A DNA stretch of 64,000 nucleotides from Streptacidiphilus sp. ASG 303 (GCF_020991365.1 NZ_JAJLRA010000006.1:124001-188000), one strand, 5' to 3'. Shown: positions 32,683-42,940, counted from the first letter of the stretch. The notes: generated by a model not told the origin, from the letters alone. A program made the numbers and translations.

Positions 32683-34074
32683 ATGAGCCGCTCCGCGCAC
32701 CCCGCGGGCCCGCGCCACGGCGACGTCCTGCCCGAGGGCCACTACAGCGCCCCGCCCGCCGACCTCAACGCGCTCGACCCCAAGGTGTGGGCGCGCACCG
32801 TCTCCCGCGGGCCGTCCGGCGCCGCGACCGTCGGCGGCGTCGACGTGCGGACCCTCGCCGAGGAGTTCGGCACGCCCGCCTACATCCTCGACGAGGACGA
32901 CTTCCGCGCCCGGGCCCGCGCCTGGCGGGAGGCGTTCGGCGAGGACGCCGACGTCTACTACGCGGGCAAGGCGTTCCTGTGCCGGGCGGTGGTCCGCTGG
33001 CTGCACGAGGAGGGCCTCAACCTCGACGTGTGCAGCGGCGGCGAGCTGGCCGTGGCGCTCTCCGCCGGGATGCCCGCCGCGCGCATCGCCTTCCACGGCA
33101 ACAACAAGTCGGCGCACGAGCTGGAGCAGGCCGTCGCGGCCGGCGTCGGCCACGTCGTGGTGGACTCCTTCGAGGAGATCGCCCGCCTCGCCTTCGTCGC
33201 CGACGAGCAGGGCGTCCGGCAGAAGGTGCTGGTCCGCGTCACCGTCGGCGTCGAGGCGCACACCCACGAGTTCATCGCCACCGCCCACGAGGACCAGAAG
33301 TTCGGCCTCTCGCTGGCCGGCGGCGCCGCGGCCGAGGCCGTGCGGCGGGTGCTGAAGCTGGACAGCCTGGAGCTGGCCGGCATCCACTCCCACATCGGCT
33401 CGCAGATCTTCGACACCGCGGGCTTCGAGGTCGCCGCCCGCCGCGTGGTGGGCCTGCTGAGCGAGATCCGCGACGAGCACGGCGTGGAGCTGCCGGAGAT
33501 CGACCTCGGCGGCGGCCTCGGCATCGCCTACACCAGCGACGACGACCCGGCCGAGCCCGCGGACATCGCCCGCTCGCTCGCCGCGATCGTGCGCCGCGAG
33601 TGCGAGGCGGCCGGGCTGCGGGTGCCGCGGCTGTCGGTGGAGCCGGGCCGCGCGATCGCCGGTCCGACGACCTTCACCCTGTACGAGGTGGGCACGGTCA
33701 AGCCGCTGGAGGGCCTGCGCACCTACGTCAGCGTGGACGGCGGCATGTCGGACAACATCCGCACCGCCCTGTACGACGCCGAGTACTCCGTGGCGCTGGT
33801 CTCCCGCACCTCGGACGCGGAGCCGATGCTGGCCCGCGTGGTGGGCAAGCACTGCGAGTCCGGCGACATCGTGGTCCGCGACGCCTTCCTCCCCGCCGAC
33901 CTGGCCCCGGGCGACCTGATCGCGGTCCCGGCGACCGGCGCCTACTGCCGGTCCATGGCGAGCAACTACAACCACGCGCTGCGCCCGCCGGTGGTGGCGG
34001 TGCAGGCGGGGCACGCCCGCGCGGTCGTGCGCCGCGAGACGGAGGAGGATCTCCTGCGTCTCGATATCGGCTGA
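32683..34074 (+). CDS. lysA: Diaminopimelate decarboxylase
   Basis: A 463-aa fold-III PLP enzyme that makes L-lysine from meso-diaminopimelate. The PLP Lys is in [23 protein letters not shown] and [12 protein letters not shown] are conserved, and the C-terminal [10 protein letters not shown] and CESGD motifs complete the site. It is 93 nt after argS; the argS-lysA pair is typical of actinobacteria. ATG 32683 has GAGGGAGAG upstream. The next gene (hom) is separated by a hairpin. Confidence 0.95.
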   Translation: MSRSAHPAGPRHGDVLPEGHYSAPPADLNALDPKVWARTVSRGPSGAATVGGVDVRTLAEEFGTPAYILDEDDFRARARAWREAFGEDADVYYAGKAFLCRAVVRWLHEEGLNLDVCSGGELAVALSAGMPAARIAFHGNNKSAHELEQAVAAGVGHVVVDSFEEIARLAFVADEQGVRQKVLVRVTVGVEAHTHEFIATAHEDQKFGLSLAGGAAAEAVRRVLKLDSLELAGIHSHIGSQIFDTAGFEVAARRVVGLLSEIRDEHGVELPEIDLGGGLGIAYTSDDDPAEPADIARSLAAIVRRECEAAGLRVPRLSVEPGRAIAGPTTFTLYEVGTVKPLEGLRTYVSVDGGMSDNIRTALYDAEYSVALVSRTSDAEPMLARVVGKHCESGDIVVRDAFLPADLAPGDLIAVPATGAYCRSMASNYNHALRPPVVAVQAGHARAVVRRETEEDLLRLDIG

Positions 34075-34092
34075 CGAAATCCTGGTCTCAGA

Positions 34093-34130
34093 TCGTGGAA
34101 CGGGCGGAGATCCGTCCCGGAACTCCACGA
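34093..34130 (+). other. Two-tier hairpin between lysA and hom
   Basis: TCGTGGA (34093-34099) pairs with TCCACGA (34124-34130), and inside them GGGCGGA pairs with TCCGTCC (one G-U). It begins 19 nt after the lysA stop. It has no U-tract, so it could be an attenuator or mRNA-stability element that sets hom expression relative to lysA. Confidence 0.5.
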
Positions 34131-34189
34131 AACTGGGGCGGAGGGCCCTGCGGGGGCCACTCGGCGACGGACGACGAGAGCGGAGTCGG

Positions 34190-35482
34190 ATGATGCGTAC
34201 GCGGCCGCTGAAGGTGGCGCTGCTGGGCTGTGGAGTGGTGGGCTCCGAGGTCGCCCGCATCATGACGACGCACGCCGCCGACCTCGCCGCACGCGTCGGC
34301 GCGCCGGTGGAGCTCGCCGGCGTCGCCGTGCGCCGGGCCGGCCGCCCGCGCCCCGGCGTGCCCGGGCACCTCGTCACCACCGACGCCGCCGAGCTGGTCA
34401 AACGCGACGACGTCGACGTCGTGGTCGAGGTCATCGGCGGCATCGAGCCCGCCCGCGGCCTCATCCTCTCCGCCTTCGAGCACGGCGCCTCCGTCGTCTC
34501 CGCCAACAAGGCGCTCCTCGCCCAGGACGGCGCGGCCCTGCACGCCGCCGCCTCCGCCGCCGGGGCCGACCTCTACTACGAGGCCGCGGTGGCCGGCGCC
34601 ATCCCGCTGATCCGCCCGCTGCGCGAGTCGCTGGCCGGGGACAAGGTCAACCGGGTGCTCGGCATCGTCAACGGCACCACCAACTTCATCCTCGACAAGA
34701 TGGACTCCACCGGCGCCGGCTACTCCGAGGCGCTGGAGGAGGCCACCGCGCTCGGCTACGCCGAGGCCGACCCCACCGCCGACGTGGAGGGCTTCGACGC
34801 CGCCGCCAAGGCCGCCATCCTGGCCGGCATCGCCTTCCACACCCGGGTCACCGCCGCCGACGTCTACCGCGAGGGCATCACCGAGGTCACCGCCGCCGAC
34901 ATCCGCAGCGCCCGGCAGATGGGCTGCGTCGTCAAGCTGCTCGCCATCTGCGAGCGCTCCCGCGACGGCCGCGCGGTCACGGCCCGCGTCCACCCCGCGA
35001 TGATCCCGCTCAGCCACCCGCTGGCCTCGGTCCGCGAGGCGTACAACGCGGTCTTCGTCGAGGCCGAGGCGGCCGGCCGGCTGATGTTCTACGGCCCGGG
35101 CGCCGGCGGCTCCCCGACCGCCAGCGCCGTCCTGGGCGACCTGGTCGCCGTCTGCCGCAACAAGGTCGCCGAGGCCACCGGCCCGGGCGAGTCCGCGTAC
35201 ACGGAGCTGCCGGCCCGCCCGATGGACGACGTCGTCACCCGCTACCACGTCAGCCTGGACGTCGCCGACCGCGCGGGCGTGCTCGCCCAGGTCGCCACCG
35301 TCTTCGCCGAGCACGGCGTCTCCATCGACACCGTCCGCCAGCAGGGCCGCGACGGCGACGCCTCGCTCGTGGTGGTGACCCACCGCGCCACCGACGCCGC
35401 CCTGTCGGCGACGGTCGACAAGCTCCGCGCGCTGGACAGCGTGCGCGACGTGGCCAGCACCATGCGGGTCGAAGGGGAGTAG
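34190..35482 (+). CDS. hom: Homoserine dehydrogenase
   Basis: A 430-aa enzyme that reduces aspartate semialdehyde to homoserine, the branch point to threonine and methionine. NAD(P) binding is at LLGCGVVGSEVARIM, catalytic residues fall in GTTNFILDKM and ALGYAEADPTADVEGFDAA, and a C-terminal ACT domain (VADRAGVLAQVATVFAEHGV) suggests feedback control by threonine. Two ATGs start the frame (34190 and 34193); GGAG is better spaced for the second. It runs into thrC after 9 nt. Confidence 0.95.
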   Translation: MMRTRPLKVALLGCGVVGSEVARIMTTHAADLAARVGAPVELAGVAVRRAGRPRPGVPGHLVTTDAAELVKRDDVDVVVEVIGGIEPARGLILSAFEHGASVVSANKALLAQDGAALHAAASAAGADLYYEAAVAGAIPLIRPLRESLAGDKVNRVLGIVNGTTNFILDKMDSTGAGYSEALEEATALGYAEADPTADVEGFDAAAKAAILAGIAFHTRVTAADVYREGITEVTAADIRSARQMGCVVKLLAICERSRDGRAVTARVHPAMIPLSHPLASVREAYNAVFVEAEAAGRLMFYGPGAGGSPTASAVLGDLVAVCRNKVAEATGPGESAYTELPARPMDDVVTRYHVSLDVADRAGVLAQVATVFAEHGVSIDTVRQQGRDGDASLVVVTHRATDAALSATVDKLRALDSVRDVASTMRVEGE

Positions 35483-35491
35483 GAGAGCAGC

Positions 35492-36583
35492 ATGAACGCC
35501 GTCGTCGACAGCCCCCGGCGCCACACCCACCAGTGGCGCGGCCTCATCGAGGAGTACCGCGACCGCCTGCCGGTCACGGACGCCACCCCGGTGGTCAGCC
35601 TCCTGGAGGGCGGCACCCCCCTCGTCCCGGCGCAGCTCCTCTCCGAGCGCACCGGCTGCGACGTGTACCTCAAGGTCGAGGGCGCCAACCCGACCGGCTC
35701 CTTCAAGGACCGGGGGATGACCATGGCGATCTCGCGGGCCAAGGAGGAGGGCGCGCAGGCCGTCATCTGCGCCTCCACCGGCAACACCTCCGCCTCCGCC
35801 GCCGCCTACGCGGTGCGGGCCGGCCTGGTCTGCGCGGTGCTCGTCCCGCAGGGCAAGATCGCGCTGGGCAAGATGGGCCAGGCGCTGGTGCACGGCGCCC
35901 GCATCCTGCAGGTGGACGGCAACTTCGACGACTGCCTCACCCTCGCCCGCGGCCTGTCGGACAGGTACCCGGTCGCCCTGGTGAACTCGGTGAACCCGGT
36001 CCGCATCGAGGGGCAGAAGACCGCCGCCTTCGAGATCGTCGACGCGCTCGGCGACGCCCCGGACGTGCACGTCCTCCCGGTCGGCAACGCGGGCAACATC
36101 ACGGCCTACTGGAAGGGCTACACCGAGTACGCGGCGGACGGCATGGCCGCCCGCCGGCCGCGGATGTGGGGCTTCCAGGCCGCGGGCTCCGCGCCCATCG
36201 TCGACGGCGCCCCCGTGCTGAGGCCGCAGACCGTCGCCACCGCGATCCGGATCGGCAACCCGGCGTCCTGGGACTTCGCCCTGGCCGCCCGGGACGAGTC
36301 CGGCGGGCTCATCGACAAGGTGACCGACCGTCAGATCCTCGCCGCCTACCGGCTGCTGGCCTCCCGTGAGGGCGTCTTCGTGGAGCCGGCCTCCGCCGCC
36401 TCGGTGGCCGGCCTGCTGCAGGCCGCCGAGCGCGGCCTGGTCGACCCGGGCCAGCGGATCGTCTGCACCGTCACCGGCAACGGCCTCAAGGACCCCGACT
36501 GGGCCGTCATGGGCGCGCCGCAGCCCGTGGTCGTGCCCGTCGACGCCGACGCCGCCGCGCAGCGGCTGGGCCTGGCCGGCTGA
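35492..36583 (+). CDS. thrC: Threonine synthase
   Basis: A 363-aa PLP enzyme converting O-phosphohomoserine to threonine. The PLP Lys lies in [18 protein letters not shown], the phosphate-binding loop is [11 protein letters not shown], and [14 protein letters not shown] is conserved. It starts 9 nt after hom behind GTAGGAG, so the two are co-transcribed. A 16-bp terminator hairpin follows, so thrB begins a new transcript. Confidence 0.95.
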   Translation: MNAVVDSPRRHTHQWRGLIEEYRDRLPVTDATPVVSLLEGGTPLVPAQLLSERTGCDVYLKVEGANPTGSFKDRGMTMAISRAKEEGAQAVICASTGNTSASAAAYAVRAGLVCAVLVPQGKIALGKMGQALVHGARILQVDGNFDDCLTLARGLSDRYPVALVNSVNPVRIEGQKTAAFEIVDALGDAPDVHVLPVGNAGNITAYWKGYTEYAADGMAARRPRMWGFQAAGSAPIVDGAPVLRPQTVATAIRIGNPASWDFALAARDESGGLIDKVTDRQILAAYRLLASREGVFVEPASAASVAGLLQAAERGLVDPGQRIVCTVTGNGLKDPDWAVMGAPQPVVVPVDADAAAQRLGLAG

Positions 36584-36586
36584 CCC

Positions 36587-36633
36587 CCGGCCGGGCCGCC
36601 CGCCCCGCACCGGGACGCGGGCGGCCCGGCCGG
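36587..36633 (+). terminator. Terminator after thrC
   Basis: Positions 36587-36602 and 36618-36633 form a perfect 16-bp GC stem with a 15-nt loop, immediately after the thrC stop. It separates hom-thrC from thrB. Confidence 0.7.
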
Positions 36634-36723
36634 CCCGGCGCAACCGGCCGGTCCACCGGACCGGCCGGGCAACACGGCGGACCGGGGCGCCGCAGGGTGT
36701 ACCGCACCGGAAGCCCTCTTCGC

Positions 36724-36729
36724 TACCCT
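36724..36729 (+). promoter_or_regulatory. -10 box (TACCCT) of the thrB promoter
   Basis: TACCCT sits 231 nt before thrB, downstream of the thrC terminator, and would give a leader of about 225 nt. The leader is rich in short inverted repeats but contains no recognised riboswitch. Confidence 0.4.
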
Positions 36730-36960
36730 GGGAAGCGCCGGTGGCACAGTCCGCCGGTCCATGCCGTCCGCGCCCCGGCACCGGCGCGTGCCGCCCCGTC
36801 CGGACGGCGCGCGGCGTCCGGGCCGGCGCCCGGCACCGTCCGGACCCGCGCAGTGCCGGGTCCCGACCGGGCCCGCGGACGCCGGGCCCGCCCCGCGCGA
36901 GCGGCAGCCGGCCCCCCGCGGGCAGTCCAGCACCCACCGAGCACCAGGAGAGTCCACCGC

Positions 36961-37878
36961 ATGGCCGGTCCCGCGTTCCGAGCCGCAGCCGTCCGGGTGC
37001 GGGTCCCCGCGACCAGCGCCAACCTCGGCCCCGGCTTCGACGCCTTCGGACTCGCCCTGGGGCTGTACGACGACGTCGTGGTCCGGGTCGCCGACTCCGG
37101 CCTCCACGTGGACATAGCGGGCGAGGGCGCCGACACGCTCGCCCGGGACGAGCGCCACCTGGTGGTGCGCTCGCTGCGCGCGGCCTTCGACGTGCTCGGC
37201 GGCCAGCCCCGCGGCCTGGAGGTGGTCTGCGCCAACCGCATACCCCACGGCCGCGGCCTCGGCTCCTCCTCCGCCGCCATCTGCGCCGGCATCGTCGCCG
37301 CGCGCGCGGTGACCATCGGCGGCCCGTCGGTCCTCGACGACGCCGGCCTGCTGGCGCTCGCCTCCGAGCTGGAGGGGCACCCGGACAACGTCGCCGCCTG
37401 CCTCCTCGGCGGCTTCACCGTGGCCTGGACGGACGAGGACGCCGCCCGCGCGGTCCGGCTGGAGCCCTCGGCCGACGTGGTGCCGGTCGTCTTCGTCCCG
37501 GCGACGCCGCTGCTCACCGAGACGGCGCGCGGCCTGCTGCCGCGGACCGTCCCGCACGCCGACGCCGCCGTCAACGCCGGCCGTGCCGCGCTGCTCGTGG
37601 AGGCGCTCACCCGGCGTCCCGGACTGCTGCTGCCGGCCACCGAGGACCGCATCCACCAGGACTACCGCTCCTCCGCCATGCCGGAGAGCGCCGCGCTGGT
37701 CGCCGCCCTGCGGGCGGAGGGCGTCGCGGCGGTCGTCTCCGGCGCGGGGCCGACCGTGCTGGCGCTCACCGACGACGGTGCCGCCGACAAGCTGGTCCGC
37801 TCCGCCGGCCCGGAGTGGGCCGCGCACCGCCTGGAGCTCGACCGGGACGGCGCGGCGGTACTGCCGCTGGAGGTCTGA
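36961..37878 (+). CDS. thrB: Homoserine kinase
   Basis: A 305-aa GHMP kinase that phosphorylates homoserine for threonine synthesis. VRVPATSANLGPGFDAFGLA is the substrate/N-terminal signature, IPHGRGLGSSSAAICAGIVA the ATP-binding glycine loop, and VVSGAGPTVLAL the third motif. ATG 36961 follows CAGGAGAG. It is separated from thrC by a terminator and a long leader. Confidence 0.95.
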   Translation: MAGPAFRAAAVRVRVPATSANLGPGFDAFGLALGLYDDVVVRVADSGLHVDIAGEGADTLARDERHLVVRSLRAAFDVLGGQPRGLEVVCANRIPHGRGLGSSSAAICAGIVAARAVTIGGPSVLDDAGLLALASELEGHPDNVAACLLGGFTVAWTDEDAARAVRLEPSADVVPVVFVPATPLLTETARGLLPRTVPHADAAVNAGRAALLVEALTRRPGLLLPATEDRIHQDYRSSAMPESAALVAALRAEGVAAVVSGAGPTVLALTDDGAADKLVRSAGPEWAAHRLELDRDGAAVLPLEV

Positions 37879-37959
37879 CGGCCGCCCGCGGGGAGGGGGC
37901 GGCGATGTCGCGGGACACGATTGGCGCACACGGGGTAGGGGAATGTTTGTTGGGTCCAG

Positions 37960-37965
37960 TAGTGT
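37960..37965 (+). promoter_or_regulatory. -10 box (TAGTGT) upstream of the rho leader ORF
   Basis: TAGTGT is followed by TAATCTC and an ATG at 37973. The rho transcript probably starts here, which gives a leader of about 455 nt that begins directly with an open reading frame. Confidence 0.45.
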
Positions 37966-37972
37966 TAATCTC

Positions 37973-38161
37973 ATGCGTGCACCAGGACCCCTCCGGGGAC
38001 CGGTGCCGAGCGTCCCGATCCCGGCCCCCCGTCACGACGGGGTACACCGGAAGCCCGGGACCACGATTCTCCGGGAGCCTGCCTCACCGCGTACGCAGCC
38101 TGCCTGCGCGTGTACGGCCGCGTCCCGAAGCCGTGACGGTGCCCGGCCCCACACGCTCTAG
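37973..38161 (+). CDS. Leaderless upstream ORF in the rho leader (62 aa)
   Basis: The frame opens 7 nt after a -10-like box, without a ribosome site, and ends at TAG 38161. The 62-residue product starts MRAPGPLRGPVPSVPIPAPR and is basic and Pro-rich with no recognisable domain. It lies 267 nt before the rho start. A translated short ORF ahead of rho could couple ribosome movement to Rho-dependent termination in its own leader. Whether it is translated is inference; by codon use it resembles spacer DNA more than a gene. Confidence 0.4.
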   Translation: MRAPGPLRGPVPSVPIPAPRHDGVHRKPGTTILREPASPRTQPACACTAASRSRDGARPHTL

Positions 38162-38428
38162 GGGACGCCCGCAGCCGCCGGCCTCCACCTGAGGCCGCGC
38201 CCGGGGGTGTCGGGGACACCGCCGCGCGACGGGGGCCCGGAATCCAGAGCGGCACGGCGGCGCGGGGCCGACGCGTCCGGCCGGACCGCGCTGGCGCACC
38301 GCAGCCACCACCACCTTCAACCGCCACCCGGCGGAACACCGCCCCGGACCTGCACACCACGCAGGACGGACAGCACAACCGGTCGCCGAGCCAGACAGGC
38401 CGACGTCCGCTCCAGGGAAGGACCCTTC

Positions 38429-40564
38429 GTGAGCGACACCACCGATCTGATGGGCGCGCGCCCGGACGCCGATGCGCCGGACGCGGCAGCTGCCGCCCCC
38501 GCGCCCAAGCGTCGCAGGACCACGGGCTCCGGCCTGAACGGCCTGGTCCTGGCCGAGCTCCAGCAGCTCGCCTCCGGCCTCGGCATCAGCGGCACCGGGC
38601 GCATGCGCAAGAGCCAGCTCATCGACGCCATCAAGGAGAAGAACGGCGGCGACCCGCTGCTCGCCGGCGGGGAGGCCCCGGCCGCCCCGGCCGCGAAGCG
38701 CTCCGCCGCCCAGGCCAAGGCCGCCGCCACCGCCGAGGCCCCCGCCGAGAAGCCGGCCCGGCGCACCCGCGCCCGCGCCGTCGAGGCGGAGCCCGCGCAG
38801 CAGATCGAGATCCCCGGCCAGGTCGCGGGCGAGACCGCCGCGGCCGAGACCGCGGCCCCGGCCCGTGCCGAGCGGCCGCGCCGCCGGGCGACCTCGGCCG
38901 CCGGCGCCCCCGGCGCGGATGCCGAGGCCGTGCAGGAGGCCGTCGCCGAGCGCGCCGAGCCGGCCGCCGCGGTGGCCACCGAGACCCGGGAGCGTCCCGC
39001 CGAGGACGGCCGCCAGGGCGGCGAGGGCCGCCGCGAGCGCCGCGACCGCCGCGACCGGGGCGACCGCCCCGAGCGCCAGGAGGCGGGCGACGGCCAGGGC
39101 GGCCCCGACGGCCAGGGCGACCGCGAGACCCGCCGCGACCGGCGCAACCGCCGGGACCGCGACCGGGACCGCCAGGAGACCCGCCAGGACGGCGGCCAGC
39201 AGGGCGGCCAGGGCCGTGACCAGCAGCGGGACCAGCAGCGGGACCAGGGCCGCGACCAGCAGCGGGACCAGGGCCGCGACCAGCGCCGCGACCAGCAGCG
39301 CGACCAGCAGGACGACGACGACTTCGAGGGCGGCCGCCGGGGCCGCCGCGGCCGCTACCGCGACCGCAACCGCCGGGGCGGCCGCCGCGACGGCTTCGAG
39401 GGCGCGAACGAGCCGCAGATCGGCGAGGACGACGTCCTGATCCCGGTCGCCGGCATCCTGGACATCCTGGACAACTACGCGTTCGTGCGGACCTCCGGCT
39501 ACCTGCCCGGCCCGAACGACGTGTACGTCTCCCTGGCCCAGGTCCGCAAGAACGGCCTGCGCAAGGGCGACGCGATCACCGGTGCGGTCCGCCAGCCGCG
39601 TGACGGCGAGCGCCGCGAGAAGTTCAACGCGCTGGTGCGCCTGGACTCGGTGAACGGCATGGACCCGGAGGCCGGCCGCAGCCGCCCCGAGTTCGGCAAG
39701 CTCACCCCGCTGTACCCGCAGGAGCGGCTGCGCCTGGAGACCGACCCGGGCGTGCTGACCACCCGGATCATCGACCTGGTCGCCCCCATCGGCAAGGGCC
39801 AGCGCGGCCTGATCGTCGCCCCGCCGAAGACCGGCAAGACGATGATCATGCAGGCGATCGCCAACGCGATCACCCGCAACAACCCCGAGTGCCACCTGAT
39901 GGTCGTCCTGGTCGACGAGCGTCCGGAGGAGGTCACCGACATGCAGCGGTCGGTGAAGGGCGAGGTCATCTCCTCGACCTTCGACCGGCCCGCCGAGGAC
40001 CACACCGTCGTCGCCGAGCTCGCCATCGAGCGCGCCAAGCGCCTGGTGGAGCTGGGCCACGACGTGGTGATCCTGCTGGACTCCATCACCCGCCTGGGCC
40101 GCGCCTACAACCTGGCGGCGCCGGCCTCCGGCCGCATCCTGTCCGGCGGTGTCGACTCGACCGCGCTCTACCCGCCGAAGAAGTTCTTCGGCGCCGCGCG
40201 CAACATCGAGAACGGCGGCTCGCTGACCATCCTCGCCACCGCCCTGGTGGAGACCGGCTCCCGGGCCGACGAGGTGGTCTTCGAGGAGTTCAAGGGCACC
40301 GGCAACATGGAGCTCAAGCTCGACCGCAAGCTCTCGGACAAGCGGATCTTCCCGGCCGTGGACGTCGACGCGTCCTCGACCCGCAAGGAGGAGATCCTGC
40401 TGGGCAGCGAGGAGCTGGCCATCGTCTGGAAGCTGCGCCGGGTGCTCCACGCGCTGGACCAGCAGCAGGCCATCGAGCTGCTGCTGGACCGGATGAAGAA
40501 GACCGGCAGCAACGGCGAGTTCCTGATGCAGATCGCCAAGACGACGCCGGGCTCGTCCGACTGA
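38429..40564 (+). CDS. rho: Transcription termination factor Rho
   Basis: A 711-aa hexameric RNA helicase, about 290 residues longer than E. coli Rho because of an actinobacterial insertion. An N-terminal Rho_N helical part ([20 protein letters not shown]) is followed by about 250 residues rich in Arg, Asp, Gln and Gly, then the RNA-binding domain ([20 protein letters not shown]) and the motor with [14 protein letters not shown] and [15 protein letters not shown]. The insertion binds RNA in related species. GTG 38429 follows AGGGAAGGA. An 18-bp terminator lies just downstream. Confidence 0.95.
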   Translation: MSDTTDLMGARPDADAPDAAAAAPAPKRRRTTGSGLNGLVLAELQQLASGLGISGTGRMRKSQLIDAIKEKNGGDPLLAGGEAPAAPAAKRSAAQAKAAATAEAPAEKPARRTRARAVEAEPAQQIEIPGQVAGETAAAETAAPARAERPRRRATSAAGAPGADAEAVQEAVAERAEPAAAVATETRERPAEDGRQGGEGRRERRDRRDRGDRPERQEAGDGQGGPDGQGDRETRRDRRNRRDRDRDRQETRQDGGQQGGQGRDQQRDQQRDQGRDQQRDQGRDQRRDQQRDQQDDDDFEGGRRGRRGRYRDRNRRGGRRDGFEGANEPQIGEDDVLIPVAGILDILDNYAFVRTSGYLPGPNDVYVSLAQVRKNGLRKGDAITGAVRQPRDGERREKFNALVRLDSVNGMDPEAGRSRPEFGKLTPLYPQERLRLETDPGVLTTRIIDLVAPIGKGQRGLIVAPPKTGKTMIMQAIANAITRNNPECHLMVVLVDERPEEVTDMQRSVKGEVISSTFDRPAEDHTVVAELAIERAKRLVELGHDVVILLDSITRLGRAYNLAAPASGRILSGGVDSTALYPPKKFFGAARNIENGGSLTILATALVETGSRADEVVFEEFKGTGNMELKLDRKLSDKRIFPAVDVDASSTRKEEILLGSEELAIVWKLRRVLHALDQQQAIELLLDRMKKTGSNGEFLMQIAKTTPGSSD
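39218..39311 (+). repeat. DQQR/DQGR hexa-codon repeat inside rho
   Basis: The codons for Asp-Gln-Gln-Arg and Asp-Gln-Gly-Arg alternate about eight times in the disordered insertion of Rho. The unit is 12 nt, in frame, so copy number can change without breaking the gene. Confidence 0.75.
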
Positions 40565-40580
40565 CGCCCGCCGCCGCCCC

Positions 40581-40620
40581 CCGGAGCCCCCGGACCGCAC
40601 CCGCGGTCCGGGGGCTCCGG
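40581..40620 (+). terminator. Terminator after rho
   Basis: A perfect 18-bp stem (40581-40598 with 40603-40620) with an ACCC loop begins 17 nt after the rho stop. Confidence 0.75.
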
Positions 40621-40723
40621 CGTGTGCGGGCCGCGCCCGGACGGGGTGCGGCCGACGGGGGCGCCGGACGCCGGACGGGCCGTGCCTGACCGGGGGCGTC
40701 GGACCGGCAGGCCGCCGGACCGG

Positions 40724-40771
40724 CCGGCCGTGCCGCGGGCCGGCCGTGCCGCGGGCCGGCCGTGCCGCAAC
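40724..40771. repeat. Three tandem 16-bp units (CCGGCCGTGCCGCGGG)
   Basis: Two exact copies and one diverged copy lie between the rho terminator and the promoter of the first protease gene. No gene is present in this 400-nt region apart from the terminator, the repeat and the promoter block. Confidence 0.7.
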
Positions 40772-40863
40772 CGGACGATCCGGTCGTAACCGTTCGCAAC
40801 CGGTCGGCGAACGTCTTGGGTCTGTCACAACACCGACCCCATCGGTCACGGCAGGTTTGGATG

Positions 40864-40874
40864 CCACTAGCATC
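40864..40874 (+). promoter_or_regulatory. Promoter block CCACTAGCATC of protease gene 1
   Basis: The 11-mer is repeated exactly upstream of the second protease gene, at a similar distance from the start codon (110 and 121 nt) and with a similar following sequence (GTCGGAnGTGAG). TAGCAT within it could be the -10 hexamer. Confidence 0.5.
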
Positions 40875-40973
40875 ACCGCGTCGGAAGTGAGCGCCGCCCG
40901 CAGGGCCGCCCACCGGCACACGTCTTCTGGCGCCCCCTGCGACGGGCGCCTCTCTTCTGCACCGGGAGACCGA

Positions 40974-42800
40974 GTGAACCCTGCTCAGCGCGCGTCCGGG
41001 AAGCACCGGATACGCCGGCACAAGCTCCCCGCCATCGCCCTCGCCACGGTCCTGGCGGGCGGCGGCGCCTTCGCCGCGTCCCAGGCCTGGGCCGGTTCGG
41101 ACGCCGCCACCGGGCGACCCGTCGCCCATGCGGCCGCGGCCCCCCAGCGCCCCGTGTCCTACCTCGGCGAGCGCGTCATGAAGGCCCTCCACCACGGGAA
41201 GGTCAAGGGCCTCCCCTCGCCGACCGCGAGCCCCTCCGGCTCCCCCTCGCCGGGGTCGACCGGTTTCAGCCCCCGCATCATCGGCGGCACCTCCACGACC
41301 ATCACGACCGCCCCGTGGATGGTCCAGCTCTGGTACTACGACGCGTCCACCGGCGACGGCTGGTTCTGCGGCGGCACCCTGGTGGCGCCCACCAAGGTCC
41401 TCACCGCCGCCCACTGCGTCGACGGCCTCGACTGGCACGACAACGGCGTGGTCGTCGGCGGCACCGCCGCGCAGTGGAACGGCACCAACGGCAAGGCCGT
41501 GCGCGTCTGGAAGCAGTGGCAGCACCCGTCCTTCAGCATGGACACCCTGCAGAACGACATCGCCGTCCTCACCCTGGACACCCCGCTGCCGTACACGACC
41601 GCCAAGCTCGTCGACGCCGGCGACACCGCGTCCTACGCCACGACCAACACCGGCACCGTCTACGGCTGGGGCCAGACCACCTCGTCGTCGTCCGGGGGCA
41701 TCTCGGCCGACCTGCGCAAGGCCGACCTGCCGCTCGTCGACGACAGCACCTGCAAGCCCGCGATGGACAAGATCACGGACGACCCGACCACGCCGGCCGT
41801 GGAGTCCTACCTCGTCCCGGGGAAGATGTTCTGCGCCGGAAAGCCGGGCACCGGCAGCGAGACCACCACGGTGGCGAGCTGCCACGGCGACTCCGGCGGC
41901 CCGCTGATGGTCAACGGCCGGATCGCGGGCATCGTCTCCTGGGGCTCGGGCGACTGCATCACCGCGGGCGGCTACGACGTGTACACCAAGGTGGCCACCT
42001 ACGCGACGGACGCGCAGGCCCAGATCACCGCCGCCGACGCCCCGAAGCAGAACGACTGGAGCCGCGACGGCAAGGCCGACCTGCTGGTCCGCACCTCCTC
42101 GACGACCGGCCAGTCCTACGCCTACCTCGGCGCGACCATGAAGTACCGGTGGTCCGCCGGCACCGGCTGGCAGTACTACAACAAGGTCGTCCAGACCGAT
42201 CTCGACCGGGACGGCGCCACCGACCTGGTCATGCGCAAGTCCAGCGACGGCAGCCTCTACTGGCGCCACTACGACCTGTACAGCTACGCGTGGGTCAACA
42301 CCAAGCTCGCCTCCGGCTGGGGCACGGTGCGCCAGATCGTGGCGCCCGGCGACCTGACCGGTGACGGCAACCCCGACCTGCTGAGCGTGGACAGCGCGGG
42401 CGCGGTCTGGGTGTACCCGGGCAAGGGGACGGGCTCCTTCGGCTCCCGCTTCCAGGTCGGCTCCGGCCTGCAGGGCCTGAGCCAGCTGGTGGGCCACGGC
42501 GACTTCACCGGCGACGGCAGGCCCGACCTGGTGGGCCGCACCTCCGCCGGCGCGCTCTACCTGTACCCGGGCGCGGGCGGCGGCAAGTTCGGTGCCCGCA
42601 GGACCCTGAGCACCAGCGGCTTCGCCTCGGCCAACGCGCTGGCCGCGGTGGGCGACGTGAACGGCGACGGCAAGGCCGACCTGCTGATCCGCTTCACCAC
42701 CGGCTCCCTCTACCTGTACCCGGGCAACGGCAACGGCACCTTCGGCGCCAAGGTCCAGATGGGCACTGGCAGCTTCGGCTCCGCCGCCATCCTCGGCTGA
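40974..42800 (+). CDS. Secreted trypsin-like protease with FG-GAP/VCBS repeats (copy 1)
   Basis: A 608-aa exported S1 protease. The signal region (basic start, then IALATVLAGGGAFAASQAWA) is followed by a short pro-region and the activation-like site IIGGTSTTI. The triad is His147 (LTAAHCVDG), Asp195 (NDIAVLTLD) and Ser307 (CHGDSGGPL). Residues about 360-600 contain four or more calcium-type repeats such as DLDRDGATDLV, DLTGDGNPDLL, DFTGDGRPDLV and DVNGDGKADLL, which form a propeller-like C-domain. It would act outside the cell, possibly on wall or host protein. A tandem paralogue follows. Confidence 0.92.
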   Translation: MNPAQRASGKHRIRRHKLPAIALATVLAGGGAFAASQAWAGSDAATGRPVAHAAAAPQRPVSYLGERVMKALHHGKVKGLPSPTASPSGSPSPGSTGFSPRIIGGTSTTITTAPWMVQLWYYDASTGDGWFCGGTLVAPTKVLTAAHCVDGLDWHDNGVVVGGTAAQWNGTNGKAVRVWKQWQHPSFSMDTLQNDIAVLTLDTPLPYTTAKLVDAGDTASYATTNTGTVYGWGQTTSSSSGGISADLRKADLPLVDDSTCKPAMDKITDDPTTPAVESYLVPGKMFCAGKPGTGSETTTVASCHGDSGGPLMVNGRIAGIVSWGSGDCITAGGYDVYTKVATYATDAQAQITAADAPKQNDWSRDGKADLLVRTSSTTGQSYAYLGATMKYRWSAGTGWQYYNKVVQTDLDRDGATDLVMRKSSDGSLYWRHYDLYSYAWVNTKLASGWGTVRQIVAPGDLTGDGNPDLLSVDSAGAVWVYPGKGTGSFGSRFQVGSGLQGLSQLVGHGDFTGDGRPDLVGRTSAGALYLYPGAGGGKFGARRTLSTSGFASANALAAVGDVNGDGKADLLIRFTTGSLYLYPGNGNGTFGAKVQMGTGSFGSAAILG

Positions 42801-42813
42801 CCCCGCCCCCGCG

Positions 42814-42860
42814 CGACCGCGCCCCCGCCCGGAACCACCGGGCGGGGGCGCGGTCGTGTG
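42814..42860 (+). terminator. Strong intrinsic terminator between the protease genes
   Basis: A perfect 19-bp stem (42814-42832 with 42838-42856), loop AACCA, is followed closely by GTGCTTTT. This is one of the few terminators here with a T-tract, so each protease gene is a separate transcript. Confidence 0.85.
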
Positions 42861-42940
42861 CTTTTGGGGGAGAAGGTTCCCGGAAAACTTCCGGATTCTG
42901 TCACAGTCCGCCCGCCTGTTGACCATGGTCCGTCCACGCA

